Shown here: positions 45,716-55,225 of the stretch, piece after piece
Numbering within the stretch: the first letter of the stretch is position 1
Layout of the letters: each line of letters starts with the position of its first letter
NCBI GenBank assembly: GCA_944321125.1
Contig: CALUKD010000004.1
Span: 185,766 to 249,765, forward strand
Source of the DNA: Candidatus Butyricimonas faecavium
Lineage (GTDB): Bacteria > Bacteroidota > Bacteroidia > Bacteroidales > Marinifilaceae
Direction: 5' to 3'
Length of the DNA: 64,000 nt
Notes under the pieces: model-generated
What the model was told of the DNA's origin: nothing
The model's database searches: none
What the model saw: the letters and a program-made list of their open reading frames with translations, nothing else
Position numbers and translations under genes: made by a program

Positions 45716-45867
45716 ACTAAATTTTATAAATAAAACGGAGTAAGTATTTTTCATAACAGTTGATTTATAATGAAATTTCTCTTGACCATGTTTGCAAAAC
45801 ATTTGATTATTATAATTATTTTTCATATATTTAAAAAATAATATTATGAATTAAATTTGTGAACGTC

Positions 45868-46161
45868 ATGGGAGGTGAAGGACATATATTTGATATGATT
45901 CAACGCACGAAGCAGAATCGAAAAATGCTTCAAGGTCATCGCGATCGGACGAAAGATCTTATCAAAAAAATGAACGAGAAGTCTTTAACAGATTATCCGG
46001 ATAAGTTGTCGGAAAGAGAAATGGAACGAATTGAAAGAGATATAAAGACGAGAGAGTATGATGAAAAAATATACTATACTCGCTTCACATTTACTTTTTT
46101 AGGAATTTTGTTATTAGTTGTGCTTGTGGCGTATGGTATGTGGAAAATACTAGGGGGATGA
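45868..46161 (+). CDS. Small protein with one C-terminal membrane helix
   Basis: A 97-residue protein: the N-terminal MGGEGHIFDMIQRTKQNRKM and a strongly charged helical middle (about 25-70, Lys/Arg/Glu-rich) are followed by one hydrophobic helix (TFTFLGILLLVVLVAYGMW) near the end. This resembles short tail-anchored proteins seen in many Bacteroidetes, of unknown function. ATG 45868 is used; the upstream GTG 45859 is part of a TAAATTTG box. Confidence 0.6.
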   Translation: MGGEGHIFDMIQRTKQNRKMLQGHRDRTKDLIKKMNEKSLTDYPDKLSEREMERIERDIKTREYDEKIYYTRFTFTFLGILLLVVLVAYGMWKILGG

Positions 46162-46221
46162 AAATGTAGTAAAAATTTATGAATAATTGAGCTGATTATC
46201 ATCTATAAAGGTTCTATAAAC

Positions 46222-46253
46222 TCGGGGTTGCTAATTTGAATTGGCAACCCCGA
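46222..46253. terminator. Hairpin between converging genes
   Basis: TCGGGGTTGC and GCAACCCCGA (10 bp, 12-nt loop) between the small membrane gene and the LpxA-like gene; no strong T run. Confidence 0.6.
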
Positions 46254-46281
46254 ATAGTTATTTGCTAGAAAAGTGTTAGTG

Positions 46282-47061
46282 TCACATGGTTGTACCGATC
46301 AATCCTTTCGTGGATTGTTCTATGAAATCAATGATACATTGAATTTCTGGCCCTATAGTAATGGTCTCCTTGATTCTCAATAAGGCGTTTTCAACGCTTG
46401 TTCCACATTGATACACTTGGCGGTAGGCCTTGGCAATATCATCAATGATTTCTTCCGTGAGTTTTTGCTCTTTACGCAGAATGTAAGCGTTTATCCCGTA
46501 GTAGGCGATTGGGTTATGAGCGGCAACGATATAAGGAGGTACGTCCTTGTTGGCTCGGCATCCATCTTTTACTAAGGCCCAAGTGCCGATGCGACACCCG
46601 TGTTTTACGATTACGCCACTGCCCAAGATTGCATAGTCATCGATAATACAATTTCCAGCTGTCTTGGCTGCATTTCCTAGCACACAGTTATTTCCGAGAT
46701 GGGTGTCGTGTGCCAGATGCACGCTTTCCAGCAGGAAGTTGCCATCCCCAACAATTGTGCAATCCGTTGTGTTGGTTCCCCGGTTGATGATAACCTTCTC
46801 TCGGATCGTGTTGTTATTCCCGATTTTTAAAAGAGTATCTTCTCCCTTGAATTTGAAATCTTGTGGAGTAGCCCCGATAATGGCTCCTTGGTAGACAGTG
46901 TTGTTCGTACCCATGCGTGTACCGCTTAAGATGCTGGCATACGGCATGATCGTACAGTTATCTCCGATCTCGACATTCTTGTCGATATAGGAGAAAGGAT
47001 GTATGGTTACATCCTTTCCTATTTTTGCATCGGGATTAACGTAAGCTAGTGGACTTATCAT
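46282..47061 (-). CDS. LpxA-like acyl-ACP-UDP-GlcNAc O-acyltransferase
   Basis: A 259-residue left-handed beta-helix protein with hexapeptide repeats through about residue 190 (ISPLAYVNPDAKIGKDVTI; GAIIGATPQDFKFKGEDT). The catalytic-His region is VHLAHDTHLGNNC. LpxA adds 3-hydroxyacyl to UDP-GlcNAc as the first lipid A step. Two things are unusual. It is the last gene of an RND efflux operon (17 bp after the outer-membrane factor gene) rather than near lpxC/lpxB. Its C-terminal region reads AYYGINAYILRKEQ where canonical LpxA has VGLRR. It may be a second copy with a changed acceptor. Confidence 0.8.
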   Translation of the reverse strand: MISPLAYVNPDAKIGKDVTIHPFSYIDKNVEIGDNCTIMPYASILSGTRMGTNNTVYQGAIIGATPQDFKFKGEDTLLKIGNNNTIREKVIINRGTNTTDCTIVGDGNFLLESVHLAHDTHLGNNCVLGNAAKTAGNCIIDDYAILGSGVIVKHGCRIGTWALVKDGCRANKDVPPYIVAAHNPIAYYGINAYILRKEQKLTEEIIDDIAKAYRQVYQCGTSVENALLRIKETITIGPEIQCIIDFIEQSTKGLIGTTM

Positions 47062-47078
47062 AAGTTTTATATTTAAAG

Positions 47079-48461
47079 TTATTCGGTTCGTCCACCTCCC
47101 AGAGCGTGATACAGGTTAACAACAGCTTGAATACGTTGAAACTCGTCGGATATTCCGGAGAGTTGGGCACTAAGCAAAGATTGTTGCGCTGTGAGTACTT
47201 CCAAGTAAGTGGATGTCCCTAAAGTTAGTAATTCTTGCGTATATTCCACTGATTTTTCTAAAGAAAATATTTGTTTTTCGCGTTGTTGGATCTTGTCCTG
47301 TGCAGTTTGGTATTGTACCAACGCATTACTGACTTCGCTTCCTGCATTTAATATTGCTTGTTCAAAACTAATTAAGGCTTCTTCCTGTTGTGCTTTGGCA
47401 ACTCTTAAACGAGCGGTGAGGGCACCCCGGTTGAAGATTGGTTGTGTCAATGATCCCACCGCAGAAGCAATCAGCTTACCCGGATTCGTGATGTACGAGC
47501 CAGAGCTATTAGTCCAACCAAGCGTTCCACTGATTGATATTTGCGGATAGAATGCGGAACGGGCTTGGTTCGTGTTGTAAAACGTACTGGCTAATGCCAT
47601 TTCGGCTGACTTCACGTCCGGACGGTTCGATAATAATTGAATTGGAATGCCGACATTTAATAAGGTAGGAAAGGATTGATTTTCCAGTTTGCCTCGTTCG
47701 ATATGCTGCGGGGCTTGTTTCAACAATAGACAAAGTGAATTTTCTGCTTCCCGAATGCTTTTTTTCAAATCAGGAATAGAGGCGGCAATCATGTAGCTGT
47801 TTGCTTCGCTTTGTGCGATGGCAGCCTCGTTTACCATTCCAGCTTCTTTCATGGCTTTCATGGTCTCCACGCTTTTCTGCCATAGAATGGCTGTTTCTTC
47901 TGTGATAGCCAATTGTTTGTCTAACATCAACAGGGTGTAATAAGTATTGGCAATGGCCGAGATCACTTGAGTCTGAACGGCTTGCTTGTACGCTTCACTC
48001 TGCAATAAAGTAGCTTTAGCACCACGTTTGGCATTGGTTAACTTACCAAACAGGTCAAGTTCCCAGCTGGAAACGACAGGGAGCGAGTATATTTGTGTAG
48101 CGGCTGTCTTGTCAAAACTACTCACTGTTCCCTGGGGAGACAATCCCAGGGAAGGTAAATATGCCAAACGGGAGGACATTAATCCTGCCTCAGCTTCTTT
48201 CACTTTTAAAATGGCCGTTTGCAGATCGCTGTTTTGTTCCAGTCCTTGGCGAATTAATTTTTGTAGCAGAGGGTCTGTGAATACCTCTTCCCACGGTAAA
48301 TTCCCCATGTTTGCGGTATCCGATACCAGTGTGTCATTTACAGAAACCGGATCCCGGTATAATCCTTCCATATCGATGTCCGGACGGTTGTATTTCTTGT
48401 AAATGTTACAGCTGCTTAACAAGGCACCCATGCATATCGTGTATATAATAACTTGTTTCAT
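47079..48461 (-). CDS. RND efflux outer-membrane factor (OprM/NodT family lipoprotein)
   Basis: A 460-residue TolC-superfamily channel. The lipoprotein signal ends LLSSC (Cys18). The core has the two internally related OEP halves with long helices: LPWEEVFTDPLLQKLI at the start of repeat 1, RPDVKSAEMALASTFYNTNQARSAFYPQISISG in the middle, and LTLGTSTYLEVLTAQQSLLS near the end. It forms the exit duct for the adjacent pump. It starts six bases after the pump stop codon, so the operon is adaptor-pump-outer factor-LpxA-like. Confidence 0.93.
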   Translation of the reverse strand: MKQVIIYTICMGALLSSCNIYKKYNRPDIDMEGLYRDPVSVNDTLVSDTANMGNLPWEEVFTDPLLQKLIRQGLEQNSDLQTAILKVKEAEAGLMSSRLAYLPSLGLSPQGTVSSFDKTAATQIYSLPVVSSWELDLFGKLTNAKRGAKATLLQSEAYKQAVQTQVISAIANTYYTLLMLDKQLAITEETAILWQKSVETMKAMKEAGMVNEAAIAQSEANSYMIAASIPDLKKSIREAENSLCLLLKQAPQHIERGKLENQSFPTLLNVGIPIQLLSNRPDVKSAEMALASTFYNTNQARSAFYPQISISGTLGWTNSSGSYITNPGKLIASAVGSLTQPIFNRGALTARLRVAKAQQEEALISFEQAILNAGSEVSNALVQYQTAQDKIQQREKQIFSLEKSVEYTQELLTLGTSTYLEVLTAQQSLLSAQLSGISDEFQRIQAVVNLYHALGGGRTE

Positions 48462-48467
48462 CTTTTT

Positions 48468-51400
48468 TTATTTTGTGTATTGTTCTATTTCAGATTCAAG
48501 TTCTGTGTTATCCGTGTCATGCCATTCGATGGGTTTAATTCTCTCTTGCAGATACTGGAATGCAACGAACATGGCAGGTACAGTGAAAATTTGGCAAATC
48601 ATACCGATAAACATACCTCCGATAGCTCCAGTTCCCAGCGTACTATTACCGTTAGCACCTACACCACTGGCAAACATCATCGGTAACAAACCGATAACCA
48701 TGGCCAATGAGGTCATCAAAATCGGACGGAGACGGGCAGAGGCTCCTAACACGGCAGCAGAAACGATGCTCATTCCGGATAGACGTCTTTCAAGGGCAAA
48801 CTCGGTGATCAAGATAGCGTTTTTCGCTAACAAACCGATCAACATGATTAAGGCGATTTGCATGTAAATATTATTTTCAACTCCCATGAATTGAGCAAAT
48901 ATGAAACTGCCCATCAAACCGAAAGGAACAGAGAGAATAACACCTAAAGGCAGAATGTAACTCTCGTATTGGGCACTTAGCAACAGATACACGAACACAA
49001 GACATAGTACGAATATTAAAGCGGTGGTATTTCCACTGGCACTTTGTTCCTCACGGGTCATACCAGAAAATTCGTATCCATAACCGGTAGGTAATGTTTC
49101 AGCTGCCACTTCTTCGATAGCTTTGATGGCTTGCCCGGAGCTGTATCCGTCGGCAGGAGAACCGTTTACGCTAATGGCTGTAAACATGTTAAATCGTTTA
49201 ATATTGTCCGGTCCGTATACTTTACGTAATGTAATGAATTGCGTAATAGGAGCCATTTCATTACCGTTTCTGACCATGATTTTATTTAAGGTTTCGGGAT
49301 TAGCCCGGAAATTGGCATCTGCTTGAATCATGACACGGTATAGTTTTCCAAACCGGTTAAAGTTGGAGGCGTACAGACCACCGTAATATCCCTGTAATGC
49401 GGAAAGCAAGACGTTGGGAGATAACCCGGCTTCTTTACACTTTGCCACGTCAATGTCTACCATATATTGCGGGTAGTTCGGATTAAACGAGGTACGAGCT
49501 GCAGCGATTTCTGGACGGGCGTTCAGTTTTTCCAAGAAATTTTGGGTAATATTAAAGAAGTCGTTTAAGTTACCACCCGTTTTATCTTGAAGGTTAAACT
49601 CGAAACCGTTCGTTAAACTATATCCCGGAATCATTGGCGGTGCGAATAACAGCACTCGAGCATCTTTGATTAATCCTTGGGTTTGCATGTATAATTGTCC
49701 AATTACGCTGTTTACGTCTTGTCCTTTGCTTCGTTCATCCCACGGTTTCAAACGGCAAATAAATGTACCATAAGAACTACCTTGCCCCGCAATGAAACTA
49801 TATCCGGCAATTTCTGTACGATCAGCAACGGCTGGATTGCTGGCAATCAAGCTATCTACTTGCGCCAAGGCGGCTTCTGTGGTTTCCAATGACGTGGCGG
49901 GTGGGAGGTCTACGATAACAAAGAATGTTCCTGTGTCTTCATTGGGTACTAATCCGGTTGGGGTCTTTTGCATCAATAAGACAAGAACTACGATACTGGC
50001 AGCAACAGTGATAAACGTAGTTACTTTGTGATTAATGAAAAAGCTAACCCCTTTTTTGTATTTGTTTAGTGTCACATCATAAGCAGCATTGAAAGCAGCA
50101 TGGAATCGGTTGATAAGTCCTTTCTTCTTGTGATCTTCACCTTTTTCATGAGGTTTCAGAAAAATAGCACACAAGGCGGGACTTAATGTCAATGCATTGA
50201 TGGCTGATAACCCGATAGAAATAGCCATAGTTAAACCGAACTGACGATAGAAAGTACCGGAAGTACCGGTGATGAAACTTACCGGAATAAATACGGCCAT
50301 CATCACGAGTGTGATAGACACGATAGCACCGGAAATTTCATTCATTGCATCAATGGAGGCTTTAAGCGGTGATTTGTATCCCTGATCCAGTTTAGCGTGG
50401 ACGGCTTCTACCACGATAATGGCATCGTCAACCACAATAGCGATGGCCAAAACAAGGGCACAAAGTGTTAACAAGTTCATACTGAATCCGATCAAGTAGA
50501 GCACGAAGAAAGTACCAACTAAGGCAACCGGGATTGCTATAGCGGGAATTAACGTGGATCGGAAGTCTTGCAGGAATATGAATACAACTAGGAACACGAG
50601 AATGAATGCCTCGATTAATGTCTTCAACACCTCATGTATAGAAGCATACAAGAAGTCATTGGCACTTAGTAATATACTATATTCTACACCGGGCGGGAAA
50701 TCTTTAGAGACATCTTCTAGTAGAGCTTCAATGTCTTTAATAATCTGCGTCGCATTGGACCCTGCCGTTTGGAAAATCATACTAGTAACACCAGGATGAC
50801 CGTTTGCGCTATTCGAGTACCCATAACTTAATCCTCCCAATTCGATGCGGGCAACATCTTTCAAGCGTAGGATTTCTCCATCGGAAGTGGCCCGGATAAT
50901 TATATCTTCGAACTCTTCTGTTGTTTGGAGACGTCCTTTATATTTCATAATATATTGGAACGATTGATCTCCACTTTCTCCGAATTGTCCGGGAGCAGCT
51001 TCAATGTTTTGCTCGGCTAGTGCAGCTGTAATATCGGAGGGCATTAACTTGTATTGTGCCATCACGTCAGGTTTTAACCAAATACGCATGGAGTAGTCTG
51101 CACCGAATGCCATCACATCCCCCACACCGGGAACACGCTGGATTTGTGGGATCAAGTTGATCTTCATGTAGTTTTGAAGGAACGTCTGGTCAAACCGATC
51201 ATCCGTACTGTAAACAGTGAAACCTAATAACATACTGGTTTGACGTTTACTGGTGATCACACCCACTTGAGTTACTTCGGCAGGTAGGAATCCTTGAGCT
51301 TTGGCCACGCGGTTTTGGACGTTTACTGCGGCCATATCCGGGTCTGTTCCTTGTTTAAAATATACCTCGATAGAGGCGTCTCCCGTGTTGGTTGCAGTAG

Positions 51401-51641
51401 AAGTCATGTACATCATGTTTTCCACCCCATTGATTTGTTCTTCCAATGGAGCAATCACGCTGTTTAGCACTGTCTCTGCGTTTGCTCCGGTGTAAGATGT
51501 ACTTACCCGAACAGTAGGGGGTGCGATATCTGGGTATTGTGTAACGGGTATGGAAACCAACCCTAAGATACCCAAAATCACGACGATGATAGAAATCACC
51601 GTGGAAAGAACGGGACGTTTAATAAAATTATCTAATTTCAT
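48468..51641 (-). CDS. RND family multidrug efflux permease (HAE1/AcrB-like)
   Basis: A 1057-residue inner-membrane proton antiporter with 12 helices and two large periplasmic loops. Features: FIKRPVLSTVISIIVVILG and SIPVTQYPDIAPPTVRV at the N-terminus, the proton-relay acidic pair in LAIAIVVDDAIIVVEAV (helix 4), and the mirrored second half with MLIGLLAKNAILITEFA. Together with adaptor and outer factor it would pump hydrophobic drugs, bile salts or detergents out of the cell. It follows the adaptor by 40 bp. Confidence 0.96.
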   Translation of the reverse strand: MKLDNFIKRPVLSTVISIIVVILGILGLVSIPVTQYPDIAPPTVRVSTSYTGANAETVLNSVIAPLEEQINGVENMMYMTSTATNTGDASIEVYFKQGTDPDMAAVNVQNRVAKAQGFLPAEVTQVGVITSKRQTSMLLGFTVYSTDDRFDQTFLQNYMKINLIPQIQRVPGVGDVMAFGADYSMRIWLKPDVMAQYKLMPSDITAALAEQNIEAAPGQFGESGDQSFQYIMKYKGRLQTTEEFEDIIIRATSDGEILRLKDVARIELGGLSYGYSNSANGHPGVTSMIFQTAGSNATQIIKDIEALLEDVSKDFPPGVEYSILLSANDFLYASIHEVLKTLIEAFILVFLVVFIFLQDFRSTLIPAIAIPVALVGTFFVLYLIGFSMNLLTLCALVLAIAIVVDDAIIVVEAVHAKLDQGYKSPLKASIDAMNEISGAIVSITLVMMAVFIPVSFITGTSGTFYRQFGLTMAISIGLSAINALTLSPALCAIFLKPHEKGEDHKKKGLINRFHAAFNAAYDVTLNKYKKGVSFFINHKVTTFITVAASIVVLVLLMQKTPTGLVPNEDTGTFFVIVDLPPATSLETTEAALAQVDSLIASNPAVADRTEIAGYSFIAGQGSSYGTFICRLKPWDERSKGQDVNSVIGQLYMQTQGLIKDARVLLFAPPMIPGYSLTNGFEFNLQDKTGGNLNDFFNITQNFLEKLNARPEIAAARTSFNPNYPQYMVDIDVAKCKEAGLSPNVLLSALQGYYGGLYASNFNRFGKLYRVMIQADANFRANPETLNKIMVRNGNEMAPITQFITLRKVYGPDNIKRFNMFTAISVNGSPADGYSSGQAIKAIEEVAAETLPTGYGYEFSGMTREEQSASGNTTALIFVLCLVFVYLLLSAQYESYILPLGVILSVPFGLMGSFIFAQFMGVENNIYMQIALIMLIGLLAKNAILITEFALERRLSGMSIVSAAVLGASARLRPILMTSLAMVIGLLPMMFASGVGANGNSTLGTGAIGGMFIGMICQIFTVPAMFVAFQYLQERIKPIEWHDTDNTELESEIEQYTK

Positions 51642-51681
51642 AATTTCAATTCATTCAAAGTCATTTATTTATGTTCTTCCA

Positions 51682-52857
51682 TTATCGGGCGATAGCTTGT
51701 TGGCGTTTGGCTGCCGATTCAGCCGGAGTGATTGGTTTAATGGACATACCATCTCTCACGGATGTACCCACTCCTTCAACCACGATACGTTCTCCGATGT
51801 TTAGTCCGGAAGTAACAACATAGTTTTTCCCGTCGTTAATGGGTAATATGGTAATCTCGCGGGTTTTTACAACAGAGCTGTCTGTTACTACGAAAGCGAA
51901 TTTCTTATCTTGGATTTCCGAGGTCGCTTTTTGAGGAATAATGATCGCATTGTCTGATTCCTCCGGTAATAGGATAACTCCTGATCCACCGCTACGTAAT
52001 ATTCCGTTTGGATTAGGGAAGGTGGCACGTACGCTGGCAGAACCTGTCGTTTGGTCAATTACTCCGCTTAACGTTTCTATTTTACCTTTCTCAGAATAGA
52101 TTGAGCCGTCAACTAATTGTAATTCTACTGCTGGCATCTGGTTTAATACTCCCTGGGTGGCTCCGTTACTTTGGCGGGTCAGCTTGAGAAGATCTTTCTC
52201 GTTCATGGAGAAGTAGACAAACATTTTAGAATTATCTGATACCGTGGTTAACGGTGTTGCCATACTTGGGCTAACAAGACTACCGACACGATAGGGAATC
52301 TTTCCGATAACTCCATCTGCAGGGCTGGAGACTTGCGTGTAGGAAAGGTTCTTTTCTGCATTGATTAACTGAGCTTCAGCTTGGGCTAAATTAGCCTTCT
52401 GTTGTGCTAATGCATTCTCTGCCGTTTGTAATTCATACTGGCTGATAATGTTTTTTTGTGCCAGCATTTTTTTGTTCTCGGCGGTAAGTGCAGCTGTCGC
52501 AACCCCTGCTTCTGCAACTTTAACAGCAGCTTTGGCCACGTTTACGGCTTCCTCGTATTGTACGGGGTCAATAACGAATAACGTTTGGCCTTTCTTTACT
52601 ACCGATCCCTCATCCACGCATAACTTCGTAATGAATCCACTCACATTCGGACGAATTTCAACGTCTTGACATCCTTTGATTGTTGCTGGATAAGAATTAT
52701 TCAACTTTGATACGCTGGGTTCGATCGTAATGACTGCATATTCAGGAACTGCTGCTTGGTGTCCGGCTTGCTTGTTGCCACAGGCAAAAAGAGTAGTCCC
52801 TAACATAATAACAATCAACCTTTGAGACAAAATAATCATAGATTTTTTAATTTTCAT
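51682..52857 (-). CDS. RND efflux periplasmic adaptor (membrane fusion protein)
   Basis: A 391-residue lipoprotein adaptor. The signal peptide ends in LFAC. The lipoyl halves read KGCQDVEIRPNVSGFITKL and GSVVKKGQTLFVIDP, followed by a coiled-coil hairpin rich in Ala/Glu/Lys (about 95-170), the second lipoyl half VSSPADGVIGKI, then beta-barrel and membrane-proximal domains. It bridges pump and outer factor. First gene of the operon; divergent from the Crp-family regulator. Confidence 0.94.
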   Translation of the reverse strand: MKIKKSMIILSQRLIVIMLGTTLFACGNKQAGHQAAVPEYAVITIEPSVSKLNNSYPATIKGCQDVEIRPNVSGFITKLCVDEGSVVKKGQTLFVIDPVQYEEAVNVAKAAVKVAEAGVATAALTAENKKMLAQKNIISQYELQTAENALAQQKANLAQAEAQLINAEKNLSYTQVSSPADGVIGKIPYRVGSLVSPSMATPLTTVSDNSKMFVYFSMNEKDLLKLTRQSNGATQGVLNQMPAVELQLVDGSIYSEKGKIETLSGVIDQTTGSASVRATFPNPNGILRSGGSGVILLPEESDNAIIIPQKATSEIQDKKFAFVVTDSSVVKTREITILPINDGKNYVVTSGLNIGERIVVEGVGTSVRDGMSIKPITPAESAAKRQQAIAR

Positions 52858-52941
52858 ATGCTAGATTTTAATTAATTATATTCAATATATAATACCAAAA
52901 TGCCCTTACAAGGCGGCACAATGTCGAATAGACAAAAGGTG

Positions 52942-52956
52942 TACCAAAATTGGGTA
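52942..52956. promoter_or_regulatory. Possible operator between the efflux operon and the Crp-family gene
   Basis: TACCAAAATTGGGTA is a near-palindrome in the 204-bp divergent gap, which otherwise lacks a clear minus-strand promoter. Confidence 0.25.
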
Positions 52957-53036
52957 TGAAAATATAGATTTTATTTCTTTTATAAAAAAATTATATATGT
53001 GAGTACTTAATTTAAAATGTCTGCCTAATTTTACAC

Positions 53037-53044
53037 TATCTTTG
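53037..53044 (+). promoter_or_regulatory. Candidate -7 box for the Crp-family regulator
   Basis: TATCTTTG 17 bp before the ATG. Confidence 0.4.
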
Positions 53045-53061
53045 CTGAAAAGGTTTAGATT

Positions 53062-53628
53062 ATGGAGATATTTATCAAAAAGATAAGAGAGGCCTATCCG
53101 CTTTCGGATGATACAGTTCATTTATTACTCGGGCACACGGAAAGAGTCGTTCTTCCTAAAGGTGAGTTGTTGATGCGGGAGGGGACTGTTGCAAAACATA
53201 CCTATTTTATTATAAAAGGATTTGCACGTGGATTTTTCCATAAGGAGGATAAGGATATTACGATCTGGTTTGCTTCCGATGGAATGTCCCTTTTATCTAT
53301 GAACGGGTATATGTTTTCAACTGCTGGGTACGAGAACGTGGAATTGTTGGAAAAATGTGATCTGTTGAAAATATCTAATGAAACCTTGAATCATTTATTT
53401 GCTTCCAATATAGAACTGGCGAATTGGGGACGACGGATGTCTGACGGGATTATATTGAAATTCGAGAAATTATTTATGGAACGTTATTTTATGTCAGCCT
53501 CGGAGCGCTATCATTTATTGGTTGAACAGGAGCCGGAGATCCTAAAAAAGGTTCCGCTTCGTCATATTGCATCATTTCTGGGGATTTCTCAAGTGTCATT
53601 AAGTAGAATCAGGGCTGGAATTCAGTAA
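53062..53628 (+). CDS. Crp/Fnr family transcriptional regulator
   Basis: A 188-residue regulator with an N-terminal cyclic-nucleotide-binding-like domain (about 20-110: VLPKGELLMREGTVAKHTYF, IIKGFARGFF) and a short C-terminal helix-turn-helix (about 150-185: LRHIASFLGISQVSLSRIR). The residues that contact cAMP in E. coli CRP are not clearly kept, so the ligand is unknown. It is transcribed divergently from the RND efflux operon, 204 bp away, and is the natural candidate for its regulator. An AT-rich hairpin follows. Confidence 0.9.
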   Translation: MEIFIKKIREAYPLSDDTVHLLLGHTERVVLPKGELLMREGTVAKHTYFIIKGFARGFFHKEDKDITIWFASDGMSLLSMNGYMFSTAGYENVELLEKCDLLKISNETLNHLFASNIELANWGRRMSDGIILKFEKLFMERYFMSASERYHLLVEQEPEILKKVPLRHIASFLGISQVSLSRIRAGIQ

Positions 53629-53631
53629 CTT

Positions 53632-53657
53632 TAGAATTTGAATTTTAAATTCTAACC
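53632..53657. repeat. Short AT-rich hairpin (AGAATTT class)
   Basis: TTAGAATTT-GAATTTT-AAATTCTAA directly after the Crp-family stop; same word family as 18238 and 58527. Confidence 0.6.
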
Positions 53658-53696
53658 ACACAAATTCAGTGCTTTTCTATTTTTTACATATGTAAA

Positions 53697-53726
53697 TTGA
53701 AAAGTCTGGAATTTTACAGACCTTTG
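53697..53726 (+). promoter_or_regulatory. Promoter for the EamA exporter gene
   Basis: TTG (53697-53699), 19 bp, GACCTTTG (53719-53726), one mismatch in the -7 box. It places transcription start after the TTG that would open a longer frame, so ATG 53757 is the start. Confidence 0.5.
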
Positions 53727-53756
53727 TGGCCGTTAATTTTAAAGACAGAAAATGAA

Positions 53757-54680
53757 ATGCGGCAATTAAAAGGTGTACTATTGGCGATGATTTCATCATC
53801 CACGTTTGGCTTGATTCCATTATTTGCCCTTCCGGCAATGCAAGAGGGAGTGGGATTGGATTCCGTGTTATTTTATCGTTTTGCTATTTCTGCGGTGTTT
53901 GTGGGTGCCTATTTGCTTTTACGGCGTGTGGACCTTCGGATAACTTTGAAGGAGTTTGGAACGATGTTTCTGCTGGGAGGGGCATATGCAGCCACATCGC
54001 TTTTTCTAACTGCGTCTTATTTGTACATTCCCAGCGGAGTGGCCACGACGATTCATTTTCTTTATCCGGTGTTGGTTACCACCATTATGATTGTTTTTTT
54101 TAAAGATAAAATATCCTTCTCTGTAATCATTGCAACTGTATTAGCTATTGGTGGTGTCTATTTGTTGAGTCGTGGTGAGGGGCAGGGCTTGATCAGTTTG
54201 AAAGGACTTATTATGGTCTTGTCAACTGTTGTTACCTATGCGATATATATTGTCGGGGTAAATAAATCCTGTATACGTCACATGGAAGGAGTGAAGATGA
54301 CTTTTTACATGTTGTTTTGTTGTACGATTATTTTTGGAGTGAATATTTTGGTAAAAGGGCAGGGATTGGATATGATGCCTAGTGTGAATGCTGCGGTGCA
54401 TATCTTTTTATTGTCTTTAATTCCAACTCTTGTATCCGATTTGACGTTAATACTGGCAATACAACACGTGGGATCGACCACAGCTGCCATTCTGGGATGT
54501 ATGGAACCTCTGACGGCAGTGAGTATGGGAGTTTTGTTTCTAGAGGAACGTTTCGGAATTGAACAGATACTAGGAGTGGGTATTGTGTTGATTGCCGTGT
54601 TTATCGTGATCTTGGCTAGTCAACCGAGATATTTTTCCGTGAAACGTTTGATCCCGGCATTTATAAAAATAAGAAGATAA
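53757..54680 (+). CDS. EamA/DMT family transporter
   Basis: A 307-residue membrane protein with about ten helices in two EamA repeats (LKGVLLAMISSSTFGLIPLF start; second repeat from LKGLIMVLSTVVTYAIYIVG). The typical end ILGCMEPLTAVSMGVLFLEE is present. The family exports metabolites or amino-acid-like compounds; substrate not known. A downstream GNAT follows in 17 bp, probably one transcript. Confidence 0.9.
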   Translation: MRQLKGVLLAMISSSTFGLIPLFALPAMQEGVGLDSVLFYRFAISAVFVGAYLLLRRVDLRITLKEFGTMFLLGGAYAATSLFLTASYLYIPSGVATTIHFLYPVLVTTIMIVFFKDKISFSVIIATVLAIGGVYLLSRGEGQGLISLKGLIMVLSTVVTYAIYIVGVNKSCIRHMEGVKMTFYMLFCCTIIFGVNILVKGQGLDMMPSVNAAVHIFLLSLIPTLVSDLTLILAIQHVGSTTAAILGCMEPLTAVSMGVLFLEERFGIEQILGVGIVLIAVFIVILASQPRYFSVKRLIPAFIKIRR

Positions 54681-54697
54681 AGTTAAAGATTCGTGTT

Positions 54698-55225
54698 ATG
54701 GTGAATTTAATTAGAATAACAGAGCCGACAGATATTCGTTTACAAAAACTTATTCCTCTTTACGAGGAGGCTTTCCCAAAGGAGGAGAGACGAAATATTG
54801 ATCAATTAAAACGGCTGATAAGCAAAAAAACGGAGATGCATTTTAATGCTATCGAGACGGTTGGTGTTTTAGCTGGGTTGTTTATCTACTGGGATATGCG
54901 GGATTTTTATTATCTTGAACATTTAGCTGTTTTTCCCCCGATGCGTAATCTGAAAATCGGACAACAGGTGTTGGATTACATTGCGGAACATTTAACCGGT
55001 ATGCGATTGTTGGAAGTAGAACCGACCATGGATGAGATGACTACTCGTAGGGTAAATTATTATCGTCGAAATGGGTATGAGATTCTCGATAAGACTTATA
55101 TGCAACCCTCTTATGATGAAAATATGGAGGTTGGTAACCTTTGGATTATGGGGAACCAGAAGTCTGATCGTTTACAGGAATTTATCGAGCGAATAAAACA
55201 GGTGGCTTACAGGGAAAATCGATAA
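54698..55225 (+). CDS. GNAT family N-acetyltransferase
   Basis: A 175-residue acetyltransferase-like protein. It has a YEEAFPKEERRNIDQL N-terminal segment, HLAVFPPMRNLKIGQQVLDY in place of motif A (a weakened glycine pattern), and RRVNYYRRNGYEIL near the end. Same orientation as the EamA gene. Substrate unknown. Confidence 0.82.
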   Translation: MVNLIRITEPTDIRLQKLIPLYEEAFPKEERRNIDQLKRLISKKTEMHFNAIETVGVLAGLFIYWDMRDFYYLEHLAVFPPMRNLKIGQQVLDYIAEHLTGMRLLEVEPTMDEMTTRRVNYYRRNGYEILDKTYMQPSYDENMEVGNLWIMGNQKSDRLQEFIERIKQVAYRENR

